A stretch of DNA of 64,000 nt, from contig NC_064043.1 of assembly GCF_932526225.1 (NCBI RefSeq), forward strand, positions 14,506,085 to 14,570,084. Reading direction: 5' to 3'. Under the pieces are notes generated by a model. The model was not told where the DNA came from. It worked only from the letters and a program-made list of their open reading frames with translations, and did no database searches. A program made the translations under genes and the position numbers. This document shows, in pieces, positions 56,015 to 64,000 of this stretch (within the stretch, counting starts at the first letter, position 1; each line of letters opens with the position of its first letter). Origin of the DNA: Nematostella vectensis (lineage: Eukaryota; Cnidaria; Anthozoa; Actiniaria; Edwardsiidae).

Positions 56015-58708
56015 ATGTCCAAAGCACTTGCTGTTTTAAAGCTGTTTTTCTCTTTAGTCTCGCTAAACACGACCCAGTCTCCCATAATTGACGTCACAAA
56101 CCCAAACAGCACGATCCCCATAACACAGGAACCCCACATGCCCACGCCGCTCTTGTTGAAACCGCTGGACCAGTTGGCGGCTTTCATTGGTCAAGCATTT
56201 CTCTTTAAAGTCCCGGATGATACTTTTTACCCTACTTATAACGCGGAGAGCTCGTCGAATCTACGCTTGACAATGTACACTAAAAATGGCGGGGAAATTT
56301 CCAAGACTTCATGGATTCAGTTCGAGCCGTCTTCGAGAAATGTTTATGGTTTTCCTTTGCCAGGAAATAAAGGTGTGTTCAAATTTCTGGTATCGGCGAC
56401 TAATCAACGTGGACAATCCGCAAAGGATTTCATGGAGGTTGACATTAAAGAAAACACAGGACAGTATAATCACGAGTTTGTAATTAACACCGACTTTAAT
56501 CTTGTTTCCTTCATGGCTGATGTTTTAGTTCGTTTTGAATTTGTGTCTAGAGTTGGTCGCTATATTGCTAATGAGGATATCAGTTCAGTGTGGCTCAAAT
56601 CATTTAACCAGGACACAAGAGAGGTCACCATTTCTCTTAACACCGTGCCTTACGCACCTTGCAATAAGCCTAAACTAAAACGACTCCTTACCAGATTTGT
56701 TTCAGATACAGGGGCGGTAAATCAGAATTTTCAGACGGCAATGAGTGAAAAATTTCCTGTTTCCAGTGTGAAAATGAACTATCTTGGAATTTGTCTAGAA
56801 GAAGAGAATGCTGATAACGTTGGATTTGATTGGGGGTGGCTTAGACATGTCCTACCGCTTTTTATGTTGATCGGTGTCGTTGGTATACCTGTTGGGATTT
56901 CATGTATCATTGGGAAGATCGCAAGAAAGCGACGGTTAGCACGACAAGGAAGAAGAAAGAGAGAAGAGAATGGTATGGGCTTTACTTTTCATACGGTGCA
57001 CTTCAACAATAGGTACCCTTCCATGTTATCAATGTCTAATAATTCCAAGGAGGATGAGGGAAACGACGAGTTGAATTTGAACTCGAATTTGCGGGTGAAT
57101 ATCCCCAACGGCAGTCCTCCTGCCGCCACACACCTCGCCGTACCCAACGCCAACCAGAAACAACAAAACACCTTAAACGCAGAGAAAGAGAAAAACACGC
57201 CTAAGAGTAAGGTGGTGTACATGGGTAAATCAGACTTGAATATTCCGGTGTACTTTACACAGCCAGAACTTGAAGAAGACAATCCACTAATAGATATAAA
57301 TTTCGCGGAACTTGCGGAGTCCATATCGAGCAAGTTAAAAGGGTTCGGCAAGTCTGTGATGAACGTCGCTGGTGTGGCAGAGAACGATGTTAACACAATG
57401 CAGGAGACAAAAACTGTTATCGAGGGGGATCTGGTAGCCTTCGAAAGTGAGATTCGTATTCCTGCCCCAGGGGAGGAACCCTCGGGGAGCGTGGCTGGTA
57501 TTCAGAGACTCATGTCCACCGGAAGGACGAAAAGAATGGCGAAACGAAGTCAGTCGGAGGTGAGACTGAATGAACACGCGGTTTATGAAGAAAACTTGGA
57601 TTATAAATCGATCAAGTTCGTAGGTTTACCGAATATCAAAGGTACTCTGATGTCGCCAGTAAAGAGTCGAATGCCTTCCAGAAGGCTGTCAATGCCGCAT
57701 ATAGGATTTGGTGATCATGACCAAGATCTTGGACTTGTCTTGGAAACTCAGACGAAACCTGCTAAGCCCCTAAAGAGCGCCTTAAAGAAGAACTCTCCCG
57801 TTTCTCGCTTATCGAATCTCACCGATAGCATAATTGGTATGGCCGCTAATGGAGATAGCATCGGACAATACACGGGCTACATAGAACAGTTATCTCAAAA
57901 TGCAAGGCAAGAATTTGGGTCTAATCTGGAGACAGGATACCATACTGAGGCCACACCCAATATAGAAGCGGTCCCCCATGAATCACCCAAAGACCCTGCT
58001 ACGTATTACCGGCCAAAAGAGGCCGGGATTGATCCATACGGCGCGCATGCGCATAGCGATGTGTATGAAGAGTATGAATATGAAGAGAGCTCCGTTGAAG
58101 ACCCAGAAGAGCTCGAGGTGATGGACTACACAACATGGAGACTAAAACAAATAAGAAAGGCGGAACGCCAAGAGAAACGCATCCCACATGAAGAGTACCA
58201 CGAGGCTGATCCCGATGATCCAGAATACGAAGATTACACAAATCCATACCATTATACGAATGGTCCTTTGAGACCTCCGGTCAGATCCCAGTCATCGTAC
58301 GGCCTGCTCGAGAGAAGCAAGTCGCCGTCAGAGTTTCCTAGTGACTGGACGAGCGATTACGAGAAGGAGAACCGCTACAAGCAGCAACCGCCAGAGACCA
58401 ACCACCATAATCACGTGACGCAGTCAATGCCGGGGGGACTGGACCAGAAGGGCCACCAAGGCATCATGGGTAATCACACGGGTTCAAAGGTAGATAACAG
58501 TGATGGTGCGACGTCAAAAGAGAATAAGTCGCTGCTCGGATCGATGTTCTTTCGGGAGAAGCCGAGTGTGGACCAGAACGTCAATCAAGCTACCTCGGAT
58601 GGGGATGGCTCGGTTGTTGGTTTCTTGAAAACCAGTTTGACCGGTTTTCTTGGTCCGACTTCCTCTGAGGGGACATCTTCATCAGCAGCATCCAGATGGT
58701 TCAAGTGA
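56015..58708 (+). CDS. Dystroglycan-like type I membrane protein (paralogue without PPxY tail)
   Basis: The frame is open from 55988, but the first ATG is at 56015 (897 residues). The start is hydrophobic (residues 1-20, ALAVLKLFFSLVSL), a plausible signal peptide. A dystroglycan-type cadherin-like (CADG) domain covers about 40-140, with SWIQFEPSSRNVYGFPL. A SEA-like dystroglycan module covers about 150-265, ending in a TVPYAPC motif. One transmembrane helix lies at about 280-303 (LPLFMLIGVVGIPVGISCII), followed by a basic stop-transfer stretch. The ~590-residue cytoplasmic tail is disordered and acidic in places, and has no PPxY, so dystrophin binding is not expected. It is convergent with the dystroglycan at 60870 and likely a diverged local duplicate. 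Its role is unknown; matrix adhesion is inferred from the ectodomain only. Confidence 0.85.
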   Translation: MSKALAVLKLFFSLVSLNTTQSPIIDVTNPNSTIPITQEPHMPTPLLLKPLDQLAAFIGQAFLFKVPDDTFYPTYNAESSSNLRLTMYTKNGGEISKTSWIQFEPSSRNVYGFPLPGNKGVFKFLVSATNQRGQSAKDFMEVDIKENTGQYNHEFVINTDFNLVSFMADVLVRFEFVSRVGRYIANEDISSVWLKSFNQDTREVTISLNTVPYAPCNKPKLKRLLTRFVSDTGAVNQNFQTAMSEKFPVSSVKMNYLGICLEEENADNVGFDWGWLRHVLPLFMLIGVVGIPVGISCIIGKIARKRRLARQGRRKREENGMGFTFHTVHFNNRYPSMLSMSNNSKEDEGNDELNLNSNLRVNIPNGSPPAATHLAVPNANQKQQNTLNAEKEKNTPKSKVVYMGKSDLNIPVYFTQPELEEDNPLIDINFAELAESISSKLKGFGKSVMNVAGVAENDVNTMQETKTVIEGDLVAFESEIRIPAPGEEPSGSVAGIQRLMSTGRTKRMAKRSQSEVRLNEHAVYEENLDYKSIKFVGLPNIKGTLMSPVKSRMPSRRLSMPHIGFGDHDQDLGLVLETQTKPAKPLKSALKKNSPVSRLSNLTDSIIGMAANGDSIGQYTGYIEQLSQNARQEFGSNLETGYHTEATPNIEAVPHESPKDPATYYRPKEAGIDPYGAHAHSDVYEEYEYEESSVEDPEELEVMDYTTWRLKQIRKAERQEKRIPHEEYHEADPDDPEYEDYTNPYHYTNGPLRPPVRSQSSYGLLERSKSPSEFPSDWTSDYEKENRYKQQPPETNHHNHVTQSMPGGLDQKGHQGIMGNHTGSKVDNSDGATSKENKSLLGSMFFREKPSVDQNVNQATSDGDGSVVGFLKTSLTGFLGPTSSEGTSSSAASRWFK

Positions 58709-60869
58709 GAAGATCACACAAATAGCCGGTTTCGAAATTGGACGTAGAGAAGGTTTTAAATGAGTGTAAATCTGTGGCGGATTTTTTGGCAGGTTTCCAT
58801 TTTCGAATATCCGCGGTTAACCGTCTAAACAATATATAAAACATATTTGTAGATATATAAACAATATGTAAAACATATTTGGAGACACCTAAAAACACAA
58901 GTAGCATAGAGGCAAATAAATGTCATTGTAAACTTAGTTTAGATAGACGCGAGGCATTAGGCAGTCGTTATAATCGGTAGTAACAAATTTCAGAAGACAA
59001 TAACTCGACACTTCTCTCAAGAGAAAAGAGGAAAAAACTATTAGACATCTACAGATCTATTGATATCAACAAAGCTGAGCTTAAACGCTTAAGATAGAAA
59101 TAATGTGGTTTTCAAAATCCCGTGCAACAAAATGTAATTGTTGAAGTATATTAGCCAAGCCATAACAAAAGAGGACAAAGACATTACAGTGTATTAGTAC
59201 TAAATAAACTAAATAGTATTTCACGGGTTTTTGAAAACCATTATTTGCATTGTAGTCTCGTAGTTCCAAGCGCTTTTAAAGATTGATACAATTAGTTGCC
59301 TTTGTAGTTTAGAAAATAACTTAAGACGTATAGAAAGGAGATTTTGGATGTGGTTGTTACTAGGACGCAAAGCGCATCTTTATCCACGATAGCTTACAAG
59401 AAAGGGCGTTGGCCTGTGTGCCGCCGCTGACGATAACAAACCCTATTAAACATAAAACACTTTTTTGGTTTTATTTTTTTCGTATCGTATCCTTTATAGG
59501 ACTACCTTTCTATGGCTGAGTCGATCAAGCCTCGGGCACCATTGTTGAGGCAGAAACAAATGTCTCTGTTTGCAAACTTACCATATTGTATTGCTGTTTG
59601 AAAAACCCTAACATTTTTGCGCAACGTTTTTTAACGTCTCGTGCAAATAGTGTTTGCGCAAACAACCAGAGAAACGCGCTGCCATCAATGCTGGGTGACG
59701 CAGGCGCTGTTTGCACGAGCCTAGAACAATTTCGCCATAAATAGTGGGTGGTGCCGGCACTGTTTACACGAGCTTAGCGCCATTTCGCCACCAATGCTTG
59801 GTGACGCAGGCGCTGTTTGTACCAGGATTACCAATTTTTATACGATTGGTCCCGTAGGGTGCGACAACATCTTGCGTTGCTATTAATAAAAATGTCAATG
59901 TTATGTGTACCTTGTCTCGTATCAGTGGTATTATGGGTTGGGTTGCATGGGTAAACTCACCAACACAGTCCTTTCGAGGTCTAAACCATCATCTTTATTA
60001 CAACATGGCGCTGACAAAAATATACTAACTCCTAAACGTTTAACCTCATAACGTGTCATATAATCTATTCAATTTATGTTTAATATTCTGGCGGGATGCA
60101 GCAAATGGGGCCGCTGACTTACGCCTATTGCGCGCATCTATGTACAATCAATTTTCAACACAGCTGTTACATACTGACAGGGGAGGTGTGAAGTCAAAAT
60201 TGTTTGTCCTTTGGTAATGCCTAGGTCATAGAATCGTTCTGAACACGATTTTCTTAGTTTTTTTTAGTTCAAACAATGGTTCAGAATCTTTGAATTCGAT
60301 GTTTTAAATTTCACACATCCTAGTCGGTTTTGTTATGGCATTCTATCCTGGCAGTTTTCAATATCACCCAAGTTAGTGGAACTTAACATCTTGGATAAAT
60401 AAAAAACCTTCTATAAAATTTATATGCGATATATTGAAAACATTTAAAATACTTTTTTTCAAGAAAAAAAACATACACCCATATTTGAAGTCCCCCTTAA
60501 TCCTAAAGATACATAGATCAAAATTTTGTTTGTTACAAGTTCAATATATTGTAAATGCTCTCTATTAAAAATGGATTGCTTGTTTCAGCACGTTTTTCCT
60601 ATCGAGAAGCGCAGAGCACCAAATTTTTCATTCGGTGGGGGCACAGTGTTCGGTGTGAATACAAGTTCATTTGGATCCGACTATGGAAGATTTCTATAGC
60701 CTATACTGACTGATGTCTCTTGTTAATTTCAACAATGTGATAATGCTCCCATGGAGTGCGCTAGGCAGTGAAATCTCGATGGTATTAACTGCTCCTAGAG
60801 TTTAAAAACGCGTCGATGTCTTCAGGTTCTTCTTAAAACCACGGGTAAAACGGTAAAGGCACAGTGAGT
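58709..60869. other. Convergent intergenic region between the two dystroglycan genes
   Basis: Apart from a short tandem repeat at 59681-59825 I see no gene. AT-rich stretches and possible poly(A) signals for both genes are present. Confidence 0.45.
59681..59825. repeat. Three copies of a ~62-bp tandem repeat
   Basis: Units contain CCATCAATGCTGGGTGACGC and GGCGCTGTTTGCACGAGC with drift. The middle copy is most diverged. Confidence 0.65.
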
Positions 60870-63800
60870 TTATGGCGGGACGTACGCAGGAGGGAGACGG
60901 TAACCGGAGTAAGCACCTTTTCTTGCCGCGCTGCTGCTGCTACTGCTGGTATAACTGAATGAACTGCTAGATTTCTGTGCGCTGTATCCTCCACCGCCTC
61001 CACCTGCACCTCCACCCTCACCACCTGCACCCATTCCACCGCCAGCAGCACCCATACCTTCACCACCTCCACCCATCCCACCCCCTCCTCCACCTCCTCC
61101 CATACCGCCCCCACCGCCAGCCATGCCTCCGCCGCCTATACCTTCGCCTCCTCCAAACTCTCCGCCTCCTGCAGCCATACCACCTCCACCCATACCGCCA
61201 CCACCTCCTGCCATCCCCCCTCCGCCACCCATACCACCACCACCTCCACCGAAGCCTCCTGTGCTGCTACTCGAACTCATCTGACGACCAGAAGCGAATG
61301 ATGGTGCCTGATAAGCTCGCCTTTCATCGCCCATATTGGGGGTAGTCACTGCACTACCGTTTGGTGTCCTAGGATACGCTGGAGGTGGGAGTGGAGGCTT
61401 TTCGTTGGGTAGAACTAGAGGCTGTTTGATCAAGTCTTCTTTAACATCGTACTCTTCCTTGAAGACCACAGGTTTGCGCTTGTAGATAAACGTCTTCCTG
61501 TCCTCTGCTGACAGCCTCTGCTTGCGGCGTGCTCGCATCATAAGCAGCACACACAGACCGATGGTGAGGATCACGACAGCTAGAACTATGGCCGGGATTA
61601 GGGCATATGTCCACCACAAACCGGGACCTCGGTCACCGACACCACTAGCCCCGATGCCAGCAGTAGCACCACACGGCTTGGTTTTGGTATAGTCACCACC
61701 AGCAACAGGATAAGGTGCCAGCGCAGCCTTCAACGCAGGCGACACACCATCAGGGCCAAAATTCTCCTGCATTTTTAGGAGTAATGGGTTATTACAATCG
61801 TCCAGTGGAATGCCAGCCACGTGGAAGGTCATAAACGGGCCCAAACCAGCATTATCAACACGGATAGCAGTGAAATTGACACCGATGAATTTAGCGATCT
61901 TCTCCACAAGTGCCAGGCGAACATGCACATTTTCCATGAAGGTAGCGTTATCAAAGTTGAGGAAAATTGTGAACTGGTGGTTAAACCCGGCTTCATCTTT
62001 AATTACAGAGACTTCGAATGCGTCGAAAGCCTTCAGTCCTCCAGAGTCGGCGGCTTCTAGTACGAACTTGTGAAGGCCAATGGCATCAGACATGGGAAGA
62101 GCATAAATTTGCTGCGACGTTGAGTTCAATAATATCCACGAGGTAGGAAGCAAAGAACCGAGGTCTCCTTCTCCTAGCTTCAACGTAAGTGTAAGATTCT
62201 TGGTGTACAAGTCTTCTTTGTCAAAGAAGGAGTCACCAGGGATGTCAAAACGCAGTCCCTGAGTGCCAAACACGTTTAGGCGGTCAAAGGCGTTAAATAG
62301 TTTGGGCGCGGTGTTGATATCCGGTGCCTTACATGCCCCGACCTGCTCCACGCGACCATTCTTGACTGTAAATCCACTTTTCAGCGCATCCTTCAGTCCA
62401 TCTGTCACCTTGCTATCTCCGAAAAGCTCAATCAGTTTAGCAAGAGCTGGGCTATCACAAGGCTTGGTGGGAACATTTGAGAATCCAAACGTGAAGCGAA
62501 TTCCTGGGTCCTCAGGTTTGTATGATATAATGTGGATATCGGGGATAGTGACTTTGAAATACTTCGCGAGCTTGGTTAAGAGCCCCATGCGCGTTTTCAC
62601 GTTGCCTTGGAACGCCTTCTCATCGGTGTCCAGTAGCAAGGAGAAGATAGTAGTGGGAGGTACGGGCTCACTCACTTTAATAGTGATGACATCGTGCGTT
62701 TTCATCTTGTTATCGGCAGGGTCTACAGCAATTAGCACGAACTTGTGACTTCCGGTGAGTTTCTCGTCCGGCATGATGTAGATCTCTTGCTCGGCTTCTT
62801 CTAGCGTGACCCACGAACCCGGTGGCAGCCTGGACCTGTCACCAGCCCTCAGCCTCAAGTCCAGATTCCTAGTGTTTCCGTATTCACGGTCAAAAAAGGT
62901 ATCATACGGGATGCGGTATATGAACCCGTGGTTTGCTTGGACTGCGATGGTGCCGACAGGAGTGAGGAGAAGGGGAGGGGTGTTCCCCTTGGCGCTGCAC
63001 TCCCCTATGGCTTCAGTGAAGCTTTGACGGACGTTGTATTCGGGAAGTAGAGCGTTCTTGAAGGCTGAGCTGGTCTTGCCTCTGCGTCCAAACTTGTTGA
63101 TGGCTGTGGTCCTTGAGGGATGATTGCAGTCTTTTTCAGGGATTGTTTTGAGATGGAAGGTGAAGTTCACCCCGCTACCGTAGCGATCAACCTGCATCTC
63201 GTTTTCGTTAATTTTAAAGTAGTCAACGATCTTATCCACCAAACCCAGCCTAACTTTGACATCGTTCAAAAACTTGTCATCATCGTAATCTAAATACACA
63301 GTGAATAGGAGGCTGGTAGGTGTCGTATCTTCACCAACGTCAATCTTGAATGGATTTCGGACCTTCCCTCCTTTAGAGTCCTTCGCTTCCATTATAAAGT
63401 TGTGAACGCCAACTTGCCTTGAGCCTGGCAACCCGCGTATCGTCTGGGTATCACTGTTGAATATCAGCCAATATGACTTTGGCAGTTCCTTGCCATCAGC
63501 GCTAAGGAGTTGAAGAGTAAGATTCCGCGTTCCTCCATCTTCCACGTCCTCGAAAGCGTCCACTGGCACGGGGTAGGTGATGACTTGGCCGCCGTAGGCT
63601 TGTATTGGTGTAGGAGTGACACCCTTCTTCACAGTGGGGATCTTGTTGGCAGCACACTTGCCCAGAGTCTCGTAACTTGCTTTCTTGACAGGGTATTCTG
63701 GTTTGAGGGCGTTGATGAAAGAAGTGCTTACAGAGTCCTTCCCGAATTTCGTGATTGCTTGTTGGAGATCAGCACTGTCACATGGTTCGTATGGGATCCC

Positions 63801-64000
63801 AGCGATACGGAATACAAAGTTGACGCCATCAGGAGTTGCAGAGTACGACTTTACACGGATCTTGGAAACATCAACATTGAAGTATTTGCCAAGTTTACGT
63901 AACAGTTCTAATCGAACTGAGACCACGTTAAGGAATGTGTCCTTTTCATAATCCAGTAGTAACGTAAACTCGTGGTTGTAGATGACAGGATCTCGCGCAA
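60870..64000 (-). CDS. DAG1: Dystroglycan, 5' part beyond the window
   Basis: The frame is open from the window edge to a stop at 60870-60872, giving about 1,043 visible residues. Reading inward, SEA-like dystroglycan modules alternate with CADG domains (three CADG, four SEA-like, the first cut by the edge). Each SEA-like module ends in a GIPYEPC-type motif. The transmembrane helix is YALIPAIVLAVVILTIGLCV, followed by the conserved beta-dystroglycan juxtamembrane LSAEDRKTFIYKRKPVVF and a proline-rich PLPPPAYP. A glycine-rich stretch of about 100 residues (60980-61250) is unusual for the family. The protein ends in LPPAYVPP, the PPxY motif that binds the WW/EF-hand region of dystrophin. Dystroglycan links extracellular matrix to dystrophin and actin at the plasma membrane. 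It has more repeats than the vertebrate protein. Confidence 0.93.
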   Translation of the reverse strand, partial: ARDPVIYNHEFTLLLDYEKDTFLNVVSVRLELLRKLGKYFNVDVSKIRVKSYSATPDGVNFVFRIAGIPYEPCDSADLQQAITKFGKDSVSTSFINALKPEYPVKKASYETLGKCAANKIPTVKKGVTPTPIQAYGGQVITYPVPVDAFEDVEDGGTRNLTLQLLSADGKELPKSYWLIFNSDTQTIRGLPGSRQVGVHNFIMEAKDSKGGKVRNPFKIDVGEDTTPTSLLFTVYLDYDDDKFLNDVKVRLGLVDKIVDYFKINENEMQVDRYGSGVNFTFHLKTIPEKDCNHPSRTTAINKFGRRGKTSSAFKNALLPEYNVRQSFTEAIGECSAKGNTPPLLLTPVGTIAVQANHGFIYRIPYDTFFDREYGNTRNLDLRLRAGDRSRLPPGSWVTLEEAEQEIYIMPDEKLTGSHKFVLIAVDPADNKMKTHDVITIKVSEPVPPTTIFSLLLDTDEKAFQGNVKTRMGLLTKLAKYFKVTIPDIHIISYKPEDPGIRFTFGFSNVPTKPCDSPALAKLIELFGDSKVTDGLKDALKSGFTVKNGRVEQVGACKAPDINTAPKLFNAFDRLNVFGTQGLRFDIPGDSFFDKEDLYTKNLTLTLKLGEGDLGSLLPTSWILLNSTSQQIYALPMSDAIGLHKFVLEAADSGGLKAFDAFEVSVIKDEAGFNHQFTIFLNFDNATFMENVHVRLALVEKIAKFIGVNFTAIRVDNAGLGPFMTFHVAGIPLDDCNNPLLLKMQENFGPDGVSPALKAALAPYPVAGGDYTKTKPCGATAGIGASGVGDRGPGLWWTYALIPAIVLAVVILTIGLCVLLMMRARRKQRLSAEDRKTFIYKRKPVVFKEEYDVKEDLIKQPLVLPNEKPPLPPPAYPRTPNGSAVTTPNMGDERRAYQAPSFASGRQMSSSSSTGGFGGGGGGMGGGGGMAGGGGGMGGGGMAAGGGEFGGGEGIGGGGMAGGGGGMGGGGGGGGMGGGGEGMGAAGGGMGAGGEGGGAGGGGGGYSAQKSSSSFSYTSSSSSSAARKGAYSGYRLPPAYVPP

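Noticed and set aside
60977-61345. Histidine/leucine/proline-rich plus-strand ORF
   Set aside because: It is the antisense of the glycine-rich dystroglycan tail.

Overview
The window reads as nuclear DNA of an invertebrate animal. Its genes carry many short introns with GT-AG borders. It has a canonical metazoan 7SL RNA, a tRNA-Val, an SRP/tRNA cluster and multi-repeat dystroglycans, and its AT-rich introns are loaded with MITEs and minisatellites. A cnidarian, for example a sea anemone, fits best, but the species is inferred and no identity search was possible.

Layout: (1) 297-17758, minus: a 22-exon gene whose exons join in phase throughout into a protein of about 2,269 residues. It is a TASOR (FAM208/HUSH complex) relative with a pseudo-PARP/DUF3715 region, a SPOC-like domain, a very long serine/arginine-rich middle exon and a separate C-terminal fold. 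(2) 18485-20601, plus: a three-exon ankyrin-repeat and SOCS-box protein (ASB family), divergent from the TASOR-like gene across about 0.7 kb that holds a perfect CRE. (3) 22398-44183, minus: a 20-exon RhoGEF of the NET1/ARHGEF3 type, with DH and PH domains, about 542 residues. One of its introns carries a 3.7-kb satellite of about 64 copies of a 58-bp unit. (4) 44714-45011, minus: 7SL (SRP) RNA, followed by tRNA-Val(CAC) at 45447 on the plus strand. (5) 46814-49024, plus: a family-8 glycosyltransferase with glycogenin-like motifs. (6) 50431-52572: a composite palindromic transposon insertion with a 5-bp target duplication. (7) 56015-58708, plus: a dystroglycan-like membrane protein. (8) 60870-64000 (edge), minus: a dystroglycan with the dystrophin-binding C-terminus, convergent with (7).

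The genes do not form an operon or one pathway. The two dystroglycan-type genes are probably a local paralogous pair. The TASOR-like gene is notable because vertebrate TASOR scaffolds the HUSH complex that silences transposons, and here its own introns are packed with transposon debris, minisatellites and duplicated splice sites. Exon coordinates were derived by hand from splice consensus and phase agreement. They should be accurate to within a base or two but are not transcript-supported.
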